5,814 bases of DNA, taken from positions 1 through 5,814 of the forward strand of contig WGAB01000229.1 in the NCBI GenBank assembly GCA_015489295.1, written 5' to 3'. Under the pieces are notes generated by a model that saw only the letters and a list, made by a program, of their open reading frames with translations, had not been told where the DNA came from and did no database searches. A program made the translations under genes and the position numbers. This stretch comes from Caldifarciminota bacterium (GTDB lineage: Bacteria > WOR-3 > Hydrothermia > WGAB01). This document shows, piece by piece, positions 1 through 5,814 of this stretch. Numbering within the stretch: the stretch's first letter is position 1; each line of letters opens with the position of its first letter.

Positions 1-1
1 G

Positions 2-43
2 CTCTACATGATGGGCAGCATGCTGCTCCTGGCGCTGGGCTGA
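2..43 (+). CDS. 3' end of a convergent gene with hydrophobic C-terminus (partial, product unknown)
   Basis: In the plus-strand frame starting at base 2, thirteen codons read LYMMGSMLLLALG and end at TGA (41-43). The peptide looks like the end of a transmembrane helix, and four of the codons end in the CTG/CTC leucine forms common in GC-rich genomes. Of the other two plus-strand frames, one stops at once (TGA at base 9) and one runs on without stop into the fadD antisense region. If real, this is the tail of a membrane protein encoded to the left, convergent with fadD and 39 nt from its stop. So little is visible that the function cannot be guessed, and chance reading is possible. Confidence 0.4.
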   Translation, partial: LYMMGSMLLLALG

Positions 44-82
44 GCCAGGGAATCGGGCGAGGCTTTCGGAAAAGGGTTTCGG
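44..82. other. Short convergent intergenic gap, no clear terminator
   Basis: This 39-base stretch lies between the likely stop of the leftward partial gene and the fadD stop. It contains an imperfect direct repeat, GGCTTTCGG (61-69) and GGGTTTCGG (74-82). No stem-loop followed by a T run is present on either strand, so the operon transcript probably ends further left or by another mechanism. Confidence 0.5.
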
Positions 83-1768
83 CTACGCTTCGCTGGCCTG
101 CCGTTTCTTGAGTTCCTCTTCCCGGAGTACCCGGCGCAGGACCTTGCCCACGAAGGTTTTGGGCAGTTCCTTGCGGAACTCCACCTCGGTGGGGCACTTG
201 AACTTGGCCATGTTCTGGCGGCAGAACTGGATGATCTCCTCGGCCGTCAGGGTTTCGCCCTCCTTGGGCACCACAAAGGCCTTCACGGTTTCGCCCCGGT
301 ACGGATGGGGCACGCCGATCACCGCCACTTCCTTCACCTTGGGGTGCCGGAACAGCACCTCCTCCACCTCGCGGGGATAGATGTTGAAGCCCGAGGCCAG
401 GATCATGTCCTTCTTGCGGTCCACGATGTAAAAGTACCCCTCTTCGTCCATGCGGGCGATGTCGCCGGTGTGCAGCCAGCCGTTGCGCAGGGTCATGGCG
501 GTTTCTTCGGGCCGGTTCCAGTAGCCCTTCATCACCTGGGGGCCGCGGACCACCAGTTCGCCAGCCTCGCCCACGGGCATTTCCTTTTCGCCGGTTTCGG
601 GGTCCACGATTTTGGCGTCGGTGTCCGGAAACGGCAGGCCGATGCTACCAGCCTTGTTCACCCCCAGGATGGGATTGCAGTGGGTCACCGGCGAGGCCTC
701 CGAAAGGCCGTAGCCCTCCACCAGTTTGGCGCCGGTGAGCCGCTCAAACTCCTCCTTCACCTTCACGGGCAGGGGCGCCGACCCCGAAATGCACACCTTG
801 ATGGACGAAAGGTCGTACTTTTCCACACCGGGCATGTGGTTCACGGCAATGTACATGGTGGGGGCCCCAGGGAACAGGGTCACCCGGTGCTTTTCCAGGA
901 GTTTGACCACCTGTTTGACCTCAAACTTGGGTACCAGCACGAGCTTGGCACCGCTTACCAGTGCCAGGTTCATGGCCACGGTCATGCCGTAGACATGGAA
1001 AAAGGGCAGGGCCCCCATTACCACCTCTTTGCCCTCTTCCATCGCGGTGTCCCAGGTGATGGTCTGGTAGGTGTTGGCCACGAGATTGAAGTGGGTGAGC
1101 ATGGCGGCCTTGGGTGTGCCCGTGGTGCCGCCCGTGTACTGGAACAGGGCCACATCCTCCCGCGGGTCAATGTCCACCTTAGGTGCCTGAGGCGGCGCAG
1201 CCCTTAGAAGTTTCTGGAAGTGGTAGATGCCCGGGCCGTGGGGCACCCGCACGGGCTGCCGCTTAAAGAGGAGCCGCAGGCGGTACAGGGGTTTCATCCA
1301 CCAGGGCAGGTACTCGGCCAGGCAGGTGTAAATCATCCGGCGGAGCGGCGTTTTGCTCACCACCGCCTCTATGCGGGGGTGGAACACATGCAGCGCCACG
1401 ATGGTTTCGGCCCCCGAGTCGTTCAAAATGTGCCCCAGTTCGTAGGGCATGTACAGGGGATTGGTTTGCACCACCGTGGCCCCGATCTTGAGGGCACCGT
1501 AAAAGGCGATCAGGAACTGGGGCGAGTTCGGCAGCATCAGGGAAATGCGGTCGCCCTTGCGGATACCCAGATCGTACAGGGCGGCGGCGAACCGGTGCAC
1601 CTGGCCGATGAACTCGTGGTAGGTTTGCTCCACACCGAAAAAGGAAAAGGCGATGTTGTTCGGGTACTTGCGGGCGGCCCGTTCCACGAGGTCCGGCAGG
1701 GGCACCTCCGGATAGTCGATGTGCCGGGGCACCCCCGGGTCGTAATGGGCGTACCAGGGCCGTTCCAT
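83..1768 (-). CDS. fadD: Long-chain fatty acid--CoA ligase (acyl-CoA synthetase)
   Basis: The enzyme activates a free fatty acid with ATP and CoA, through an acyl-AMP intermediate, giving acyl-CoA, AMP and PPi; this feeds the cycle encoded upstream. The 561-residue length is typical of bacterial FadD/LcfA. Adenylate-forming motifs appear in order: the phosphate-binding loop YTGGTTGTPK (211-220), GYGLSEASP (352-360), WLHTGD (431-436), and the fatty-acyl-CoA synthetase signature around DRKKDMILASGFNIYPREVE (450-469). The C-terminal catalytic lysine is probably Lys542 in PKTFVGKVLRR (536-546). The stretch 150-170 is aromatic and arginine/lysine-rich (YLPWWMKPLYRLRLLFKR), which would suit peripheral contact with the inner membrane; this is inference. 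It is the last gene of the operon, 17 nt after fadE, and ends with TAG at 85-83. Substrate length cannot be read from the sequence; long chain is inferred from the FACS motif and the neighbours. Confidence 0.94.
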   Translation of the reverse strand: MERPWYAHYDPGVPRHIDYPEVPLPDLVERAARKYPNNIAFSFFGVEQTYHEFIGQVHRFAAALYDLGIRKGDRISLMLPNSPQFLIAFYGALKIGATVVQTNPLYMPYELGHILNDSGAETIVALHVFHPRIEAVVSKTPLRRMIYTCLAEYLPWWMKPLYRLRLLFKRQPVRVPHGPGIYHFQKLLRAAPPQAPKVDIDPREDVALFQYTGGTTGTPKAAMLTHFNLVANTYQTITWDTAMEEGKEVVMGALPFFHVYGMTVAMNLALVSGAKLVLVPKFEVKQVVKLLEKHRVTLFPGAPTMYIAVNHMPGVEKYDLSSIKVCISGSAPLPVKVKEEFERLTGAKLVEGYGLSEASPVTHCNPILGVNKAGSIGLPFPDTDAKIVDPETGEKEMPVGEAGELVVRGPQVMKGYWNRPEETAMTLRNGWLHTGDIARMDEEGYFYIVDRKKDMILASGFNIYPREVEEVLFRHPKVKEVAVIGVPHPYRGETVKAFVVPKEGETLTAEEIIQFCRQNMAKFKCPTEVEFRKELPKTFVGKVLRRVLREEELKKRQASEA

Positions 1769-1774
1769 GGTGGC

Positions 1775-1781
1775 CCTCCTT
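1775..1781 (-). promoter_or_regulatory. Ribosome binding site of the acyl-CoA synthetase gene
   Basis: The minus strand reads AAGGAGG, then GCCACC, then the ATG at 1768, giving a 6 nt spacing. It lies in the 17 nt gap after the fadE TAA stop (1788-1786). With no space for a promoter or terminator between the genes, it supports co-transcription of fadD with the upstream genes. Confidence 0.85.
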
Positions 1782-1785
1782 GGCT

Positions 1786-3558
1786 TTAGAAGGGATACCG
1801 GCCCAGGTCAATCACCTTCCGGGCGATCTCCCTCCTTTTTTGGATCAGGTTGGGTGGCGTAAAGGGCCGAACCAGTTTGCGCACCGTGGAAAGCAGGGTG
1901 CGGAGTTCATCGCCCTCGCTCATGTAGGGCAGGATCTCGTAGGCCCTGAGTTCGATGCGCTTCATGGCCTCGTAGGTGTACATCTCCACGATGGAGGCCA
2001 TCAGGGCGTCGCCCGACTTCAAGGCGCGCAGCAGGATGCTCTCTATGGCATACACTTCGGTTACGATGTCGGCGAGCCCGGCCAGCACCTCCTGCTCGTT
2101 GCGGATGTTCTCCTTGAACTTGTCGGCGGCCACGGCGGCCAGGGTGAGGGCGATGCGCTTGGCCATGCCCAGGGCGAACTTTTCGTTGGAAAACGGTCCC
2201 TCGGGCCGCGGCATCATGGTGGGCATGAGGGTGAGGGTTTCCTTGGCGGTCTTGGCTGCCACCGGGATCAGCGGGAGCTGGCCCTTCAGGGCCCGCCGCA
2301 TCAACATGCCCGGGATCAGAATGCGGTTGATCTCGTTGGTGCCCTCAAAGATCCGGTTGATGCGGGAATCGCGGTAGTACCGTTCGGCCGGATACTCCTG
2401 GGTGTAGCCGTAGCCCCCGAAGATCTGCACGGTTTCGTCCACCACATAGTCCAGCATTTCCGAGCCGTACACCTTGAGCATGGAGCACTCCACGGCATAC
2501 TCGGCCACGGCGTTCCAGGATTTCTGCGTGTAATCGGGCGCCTGGGGATCCAGGCCGGCCATAGCCTCGTCCAGGAGCCCCGCCAGCCGGTAGGCCATGG
2601 TTTCGGTTACGAAGATCCGGGTGGCCATGTGGGCCAGTTTCTCCTGGATCAGGCCGAAGTTGGCAATGGGCTGGCCGAACTGTACCCGCTCCTTGGCATA
2701 GTTGACCGCCACCTTCAGCGCTTCCTTGGCGGCGCCCACGGCGCCCACGCCCAACTTGTACCGGCCGATGTTCAGGATGCCGAAGGCGATGTGGTGCCCC
2801 TTGCCGATCTCGCCCACCACATTCTCCACGGGCACCCGCAGGTTCGTGAAGGTCAGGCTCCGGGTGCTGGACCCCTTGATGCCCAGTTTCTTTTCCTCGG
2901 CGCCGAGTTCCAGGCCCGGCGTGTCGCGCTCCACCAGGAACGCCGTGAACTTTTCGCCGTCAATCTTGGCGAACACCGTGAAGAGGTCGGCAATGGCCGC
3001 GTTGGTGATGAACTGCTTGCTGCCGTTCAGGATGTAGTACTTGCCGTCGTCCGAGAGCACGGCCCGGGTTTTGATGTTCATGGCATCGGTACCGGCCCCG
3101 GGCTCGGTAAGGGCGTAGGCGCCGATGATCTCGGCCGAGGCCAGGCCGGGCAGGTACTTTTGCCGCTGTTCCTCGGTGCCGAAGAACACGATGGGCAGGG
3201 TGCCGATGCCGGTGTGCGCGCCCCAGGTGACGCTGAAGGACCCCTGCTTGGCCATCCGCTCGGCGATGAGCATGGACGACACCTTGTCCAGGCCCAGGCC
3301 GCCGTACTTTTCCGGTATGTCCACGGCCAACAGCCCCAGGGCGCCGGCCTTCTTCATGAGGTCGCGGAGCAGGTCAAAGTCCTGCTGCTCAATGCGGTCG
3401 TTGTGGGGCAGCACCTCCTTTTCCATGAACTCGTCGGCTGCCTGGGCGAACATCCGCTGTTCCTCGGAGAACTCCTCCGGTGTAAACATCTCCCCGGCCG
3501 GGGTTTCGGCCAGGAGAAAGCCGCCACCCTTTTTGTAGAGCGGGGTTTCCTGTGCCAT
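1786..3558 (-). CDS. fadE: Acyl-CoA dehydrogenase, long VLCAD-like form (FadE)
   Basis: This FAD-dependent enzyme oxidises acyl-CoA to trans-2-enoyl-CoA, the first step of each beta-oxidation cycle, and normally passes electrons to electron-transfer flavoprotein. The protein has 590 residues against about 380 for short- and medium-chain members. The extra length is a helical C-terminal extension, roughly 430-590, as in Bacillus FadE (YusJ) and mitochondrial VLCAD/ACAD9. Visible features are the N-terminal helical domain (about 27-145), the family signature around ALTEPGAGTDA (149-159), the beta domain (about 150-250), and the flavin-domain segments RVQFGQPIANF (291-301) and QIFGGYGYTQEYP (378-390). 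The catalytic base is Glu405 in RIFEGTNEI (402-410), placed as in MCAD and VLCAD. No signal peptide or membrane segment is seen, so it is probably cytosolic or peripherally attached to membrane. ATG 3558 is chosen for its AAGGAGG site 5 nt upstream. No etfAB is in the window, so its electron acceptor is encoded elsewhere. Preference for long chains is inferred from the extension and context. Confidence 0.94.
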   Translation of the reverse strand: MAQETPLYKKGGGFLLAETPAGEMFTPEEFSEEQRMFAQAADEFMEKEVLPHNDRIEQQDFDLLRDLMKKAGALGLLAVDIPEKYGGLGLDKVSSMLIAERMAKQGSFSVTWGAHTGIGTLPIVFFGTEEQRQKYLPGLASAEIIGAYALTEPGAGTDAMNIKTRAVLSDDGKYYILNGSKQFITNAAIADLFTVFAKIDGEKFTAFLVERDTPGLELGAEEKKLGIKGSSTRSLTFTNLRVPVENVVGEIGKGHHIAFGILNIGRYKLGVGAVGAAKEALKVAVNYAKERVQFGQPIANFGLIQEKLAHMATRIFVTETMAYRLAGLLDEAMAGLDPQAPDYTQKSWNAVAEYAVECSMLKVYGSEMLDYVVDETVQIFGGYGYTQEYPAERYYRDSRINRIFEGTNEINRILIPGMLMRRALKGQLPLIPVAAKTAKETLTLMPTMMPRPEGPFSNEKFALGMAKRIALTLAAVAADKFKENIRNEQEVLAGLADIVTEVYAIESILLRALKSGDALMASIVEMYTYEAMKRIELRAYEILPYMSEGDELRTLLSTVRKLVRPFTPPNLIQKRREIARKVIDLGRYPF

Positions 3559-3563
3559 GACGG

Positions 3564-3570
3564 CCTCCTT
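3564..3570 (-). promoter_or_regulatory. Ribosome binding site of the acyl-CoA dehydrogenase gene
   Basis: The minus strand reads AAGGAGG, then five bases (CCGTC), then the ATG at 3558. It begins one base after the thiolase TAA stop (3574-3572). It fixes the start of fadE at 3558. Open frame continues upstream to 3648, but that extension would overlap the thiolase coding region and has no comparable site. Confidence 0.85.
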
Positions 3571-3571
3571 G

Positions 3572-4747
3572 TTATCGGCGTTCAAACACGCCGGCGGCAC
3601 CCATGCCGCCGCCGATGCACATGGTGACAAGCCCAAGGGTCGCGTCACGCCGCTTCATCTCGTAGAGCAGGGTCGCCGTGAGCTTGGCACCGGTGCAGCC
3701 CAAGGGGTGGCCCAGGGCGATGGCACCGCCGTTGACATTCACCTTTTCGTAGGGCAGGTTGAGCTCGCGGATGACCGCCAGCGACTGGGCAGCAAAGGCC
3801 TCGTTGAGCTCAATCAGATCAATGTCCTTCAGGGTGAGGCCCGCGAGTTTCAGCACCTTAGGCACCGCTTCCACCGGCCCGATGCCCATGATCTCGGGCG
3901 GCACACCGGCCACGGCGTACCCCCGGAAGTAGGCCATGGGCTCAATGCCCAGGCTGCGGGCCTTTTCCTCAGACATCACCAGCACGGCGGCGGCGCCGTC
4001 GGACATCTGCGAGGAGTTGCCCGCGGTTACCGTGCCGCCCTGCTTGAACACGGGCTTGAGCCGGGCCATCTTTTCTAAGGAGGTGTCAAACCGCACGCCC
4101 TCGTCCACCTCCAGGGTGATCTCCTCAATGTAGGTGTCGCCGTCCTCGGTGCGGCGGATCACCCGGGTGTGGACCGGCACGGTTTCCTCCTTGAACCGCC
4201 CCTCGCGGATGGCCCGGGCTGCCTTCATGTGGCTTTCATAGCCGAACCGGTCCTGGTCTTCGCGCGAGATGCCGTACTTTTCGGCCACCCGCTCGGCCGT
4301 GAGCCCCATGGCCATGTACAGCTGGGGATAGTGCTCCATCAGGTGCGGATTGGGCGACGACCGGAAGCCGCCCATAGGCACCCGGCTCATGGATTCCACG
4401 CCACCGGCAATGATGAGGTCGGCGGCGCCGACCATCACCCGCTCGGCCGCAATGGCAATGGCCTGCAGGCCCGAGGCGCAGAACCGGTTCACCGTCATGC
4501 CCGGCACGGTGTACGGCAGGCCGGCCCGGATCAGGGCCACCCGGGCCACATTCATGCCCTGTTCGGCTTCGGGGAAGGCGCAGCCCAGGATCACATCCTC
4601 CCCTTCCTGGGGATCAATGCCCGACCGGCGGACCACCTCGCGGATCACCAGGGCCGCCAGTTCGTCGGGCCGGGTGTCCTTCAAACTGCCCCGGGGCGCC
4701 TTACCCACCGGGGTTCTTACCGGAAAAGCCAGAACGGCGTTGCGCAT
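3572..4747 (-). CDS. fadA: Acetyl-CoA acyltransferase (3-ketoacyl-CoA thiolase)
   Basis: The 391-residue cytosolic enzyme performs the last step of the beta-oxidation cycle: 3-ketoacyl-CoA plus CoA gives acetyl-CoA and an acyl-CoA two carbons shorter. The length is normal for thiolases. All catalytic elements are visible: nucleophile Cys90 in [10 protein letters not shown] (87-96), the NEAFAAQ loop (315-321), His347 in GHPLG (346-350), and Cys377 in [10 protein letters not shown] (377-386). The conserved GGVESMS (115-121) and [11 protein letters not shown] (243-253) stretches are also present. The ATG at 4747 is chosen because it stands 8 nt after a consensus GGAGG; an upstream in-frame GTG lies inside that site. 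It follows fadN by 13 nt and precedes fadE by 13 nt, as in Bacillus fadNAE. A biosynthetic acetoacetyl-CoA thiolase has the same fold and motifs and cannot be excluded by motif alone. The operon context strongly favours the degradative role, probably with broad chain-length use and as a partner of FadN. Confidence 0.95.
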   Translation of the reverse strand: MRNAVLAFPVRTPVGKAPRGSLKDTRPDELAALVIREVVRRSGIDPQEGEDVILGCAFPEAEQGMNVARVALIRAGLPYTVPGMTVNRFCASGLQAIAIAAERVMVGAADLIIAGGVESMSRVPMGGFRSSPNPHLMEHYPQLYMAMGLTAERVAEKYGISREDQDRFGYESHMKAARAIREGRFKEETVPVHTRVIRRTEDGDTYIEEITLEVDEGVRFDTSLEKMARLKPVFKQGGTVTAGNSSQMSDGAAAVLVMSEEKARSLGIEPMAYFRGYAVAGVPPEIMGIGPVEAVPKVLKLAGLTLKDIDLIELNEAFAAQSLAVIRELNLPYEKVNVNGGAIALGHPLGCTGAKLTATLLYEMKRRDATLGLVTMCIGGGMGAAGVFERR

Positions 4748-4751
4748 GGCA

Positions 4752-4762
4752 ATCACCTCCTT
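4752..4762 (-). promoter_or_regulatory. Ribosome binding site of the thiolase gene, overlapping the upstream stop codon
   Basis: Read on the minus strand, the junction is TAAGGAGGTGATTGCCATG. AAGGAGGTGAT is a near-complete complement of the 16S rRNA 3' end, and its first two bases are the last two of the fadN stop codon. GGAGG lies 8 nt before the ATG at 4747. This decides the start: the in-frame GTG at 4756 sits inside the Shine-Dalgarno sequence and would have no site of its own. The overlap suggests that ribosomes ending fadN can re-initiate on fadA. Confidence 0.85.
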
Positions 4763-5814
4763 AGTTCCGCAGGGGCTTGCCCGTGTTGAGCATGTGGATG
4801 ATGCGCTGCTGGGTCTTTTCGGTGCCGCAGAGCCGCAGGAAGGCCTCGCGCTCCAGATCCAGGAGGTCCTGTTCCGAGAGTTCGGTGCCGTAGGGCACCG
4901 GGCCGCCGGTGAGCACCCGGGCGATCTGGGTCACGATGTAAGCGTCGTGCTCGGTGATTTGCCGGCCCTCCTGCAGGTTGTAAATGAGCATCTTGAGGTA
5001 GGCGAAGCCGGATTCGCCCGTGACCTTGATCTTGCGGGGCACCGGGGGCGTAAAGCCCGTGCGGACCATTTCCAGAGCCACCTGTTTGGCGTCGTGCAGC
5101 AGGAAGTCGTCGTTGACGGTCACGCCGTCGCCCGGCCTCAGGTACCGCAGTTGCTTGGCTTCATAGGCGCTCATGGACACCTTGGCCATGCCGATGTTGG
5201 TCAGGGCCTCCCGCAGGAAGGGATAGGGATCGGCGTCGGGCAGGGCCATGATGTCGGCCGTATAGCGGATCAGGGTTTCCTTGGTGCCGCCACCGGCGGG
5301 CAGCAAGCCTACGGCCACCTCCACGAGCCCCATGTAGGTTTCGGCGGCCGCCTGGGCCCGGTGGGTGTGCATCGTGATCTCGGTGCCGCCGCCCAGCACC
5401 CGGCCGAAGGGCGCCGCCACCACGGGCTTTTCAAAGTACTTGAGCGCCATGGCGGCCTGCTGGAATCGGCGCACCATGAAGTCCAGTTCCTCCCATTCCT
5501 CCTCGGCAATGGCCTGCAGGATGAGGGCCAGGTTGGCACCCGCGGAGAAATGGCGGCCCCGGTTGCCGATGACCAGAGCGTCAAAGTCGGTGCGCACCTT
5601 GTCCAGGCTGTCAAAGATCATCTGGATGGTGCCCGGGCCCAGGGCGTTGGCCTTGGTGTGGAACTCCAGCAGGGCGACGCCGTCGCCCAGGTCGATCAGG
5701 CTGGCCTCCGGATTGGCCAGCACCTCCCTGCCCTCGGCCTTGAGATAGTCCAGAACGATGACCCCTTCGGGCAACTCCTCGGGCACATGCGCCTTCTGGG
5801 TGAAGTCAAAGTAC
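4761..5814 (-). CDS. fadN: 3-hydroxyacyl-CoA dehydrogenase/enoyl-CoA hydratase, FadN type (C-terminal part; 5' end outside window)
   Basis: This is the enoyl-CoA hydratase half of a bifunctional beta-oxidation enzyme that hydrates trans-2-enoyl-CoA and then oxidises 3-hydroxyacyl-CoA with NAD. The frame stays open to the right edge, so 350 C-terminal residues are visible of a family usually near 790. A GTG at 5786 is internal, because the reading continues upstream as YFDFTQKAH. Numbering from the first visible residue, the crotonase fold runs from about 37 to 225. It shows the oxyanion-hole segment [16 protein letters not shown] (83-98), GGGTE (141-145) and [17 protein letters not shown] (163-179). 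E145 and E165 are 20 residues apart, like the catalytic Glu144/Glu164 pair of crotonase. The end, GKPLRN, matches what I recall of Bacillus FadN (YusL). The 3-hydroxyacyl-CoA dehydrogenase domains should lie N-terminal, beyond the window; this is family knowledge, not seen. It is the first visible gene of the operon, and its TAA stop overlaps the ribosome binding site of the thiolase gene. A stand-alone hydratase is unlikely given the open upstream frame. Confidence 0.93.
   Translation of the reverse strand, partial: YFDFTQKAHVPEELPEGVIVLDYLKAEGREVLANPEASLIDLGDGVALLEFHTKANALGPGTIQMIFDSLDKVRTDFDALVIGNRGRHFSAGANLALILQAIAEEEWEELDFMVRRFQQAAMALKYFEKPVVAAPFGRVLGGGTEITMHTHRAQAAAETYMGLVEVAVGLLPAGGGTKETLIRYTADIMALPDADPYPFLREALTNIGMAKVSMSAYEAKQLRYLRPGDGVTVNDDFLLHDAKQVALEMVRTGFTPPVPRKIKVTGESGFAYLKMLIYNLQEGRQITEHDAYIVTQIARVLTGGPVPYGTELSEQDLLDLEREAFLRLCGTEKTQQRIIHMLNTGKPLRN

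Larger units (their letters stand above)
83..5814 (-). other. Beta-oxidation operon fadN-fadA-fadE-fadD (5' end outside window)
   Basis: Four same-strand genes are separated by 13, 13 and 17 nt, each gap filled by a Shine-Dalgarno sequence, so they are very likely one transcript. The promoter and any operator (in Bacillus, a TetR-family FadR site controls fad genes) would lie upstream of fadN, beyond the right edge. No candidate internal promoter or operator was seen. The order fadN-fadA-fadE agrees with Bacillus; fadD attached at the end is a different arrangement from B. subtilis, where lcfA sits with fadR, fadB and etfBA. Confidence 0.85.

Noticed and set aside
15..26. Perfect 12-base palindrome GCAGCATGCTGC as an operator or terminator stem.
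   Set aside because: It lies inside the probable coding tail, has no loop and no T run, and such short palindromes are expected by chance in GC-rich DNA.
28..49. Inverted repeat CCTGGC (28-33) / GCCAGG (44-49) as a terminator for the convergent gene.
   Set aside because: The stem is only six pairs with a ten-base loop and no T run on either strand.
305..1207. A 300-codon open frame on the plus strand, antisense to fadD.
   Set aside because: It is the same composition effect: it is His/Gly-rich, has no domain, and lies fully inside a gene with intact catalytic motifs.
1780..3627. A 615-codon open frame on the plus strand, antisense to fadE.
   Set aside because: It mirrors a clearly real dehydrogenase gene. 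The translation is rich in His, Gly, Gln and Val with no recognisable domain, as expected for the complement of GC-rich codons. It has no supporting ribosome binding site that I could see.
3559..3648. A 30-residue N-terminal extension of the acyl-CoA dehydrogenase.
   Set aside because: It would be read from within the thiolase 3' end, shows no family similarity, and the ATG at 3558 has a strong binding site.
4748..4756. GTG at 4756 as start of the thiolase.
   Set aside because: It lies inside the Shine-Dalgarno sequence, while the ATG at 4747 has ideal spacing and gives the usual thiolase N-terminus.
5784..5786. GTG at 5786 as the start of a stand-alone enoyl-CoA hydratase.
   Set aside because: The frame is open upstream to the window edge, no GGAGG-like site precedes it, and the protein matches the C-terminal half of FadN.
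1..5814. CRISPR arrays, insertion sequences, tRNA or rRNA genes, riboswitches, defence or other novel systems.
   Set aside because: Almost every base is covered by four intact, well-known metabolic genes. No spaced repeats, transposase, long inverted repeats or structured RNA signals were seen.

Overview
The window holds the 3' part of a compact fatty-acid beta-oxidation operon, read entirely from the minus strand. The organism looks like a GC-rich member of the Bacillota, possibly a thermophile. That view rests on three things: strong consensus Shine-Dalgarno sequences (AAGGAGG, in one case AAGGAGGTGAT) before every internal gene; the FadN-FadA-FadE gene order known from Bacillus (fadNAE, formerly yusLKJ); and GC-rich third codon positions throughout. 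The genus cannot be named from the sequence alone.

Layout in direction of transcription (right to left): (1) 5814-4761, the C-terminal 350 residues of a fused 3-hydroxyacyl-CoA dehydrogenase/enoyl-CoA hydratase of the FadN type, whose N-terminal part lies beyond the right edge; (2) 4747-3572, the thiolase FadA; (3) 3558-1786, a long (590 aa) VLCAD-like acyl-CoA dehydrogenase FadE; (4) 1768-83, a FadD-type long-chain acyl-CoA synthetase. The gaps are only 13, 13 and 17 nt, and each contains a good ribosome binding site and no room for a promoter or terminator. Bases 1-43 on the plus strand probably hold the last 13 codons of a convergent gene with a hydrophobic C-terminus. Bases 44-82 are a short intergenic gap with no recognisable intrinsic terminator.

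Together the four proteins cover the pathway. FadD activates a free fatty acid to acyl-CoA, FadE makes the 2-enoyl-CoA (electrons pass to an ETF that is not in the window), FadN hydrates it and oxidises the 3-hydroxyacyl-CoA, and FadA releases acetyl-CoA and a chain shortened by two carbons. All catalytic residues that can be checked are present, and no gene is broken.

I looked for an undescribed system and did not find one. There is no CRISPR array, mobile element, RNA gene or unexplained coding region. The points worth noting are modest: fadD at the end of fadNAE, translational-coupling signals, and very long antisense open frames that are composition artefacts.
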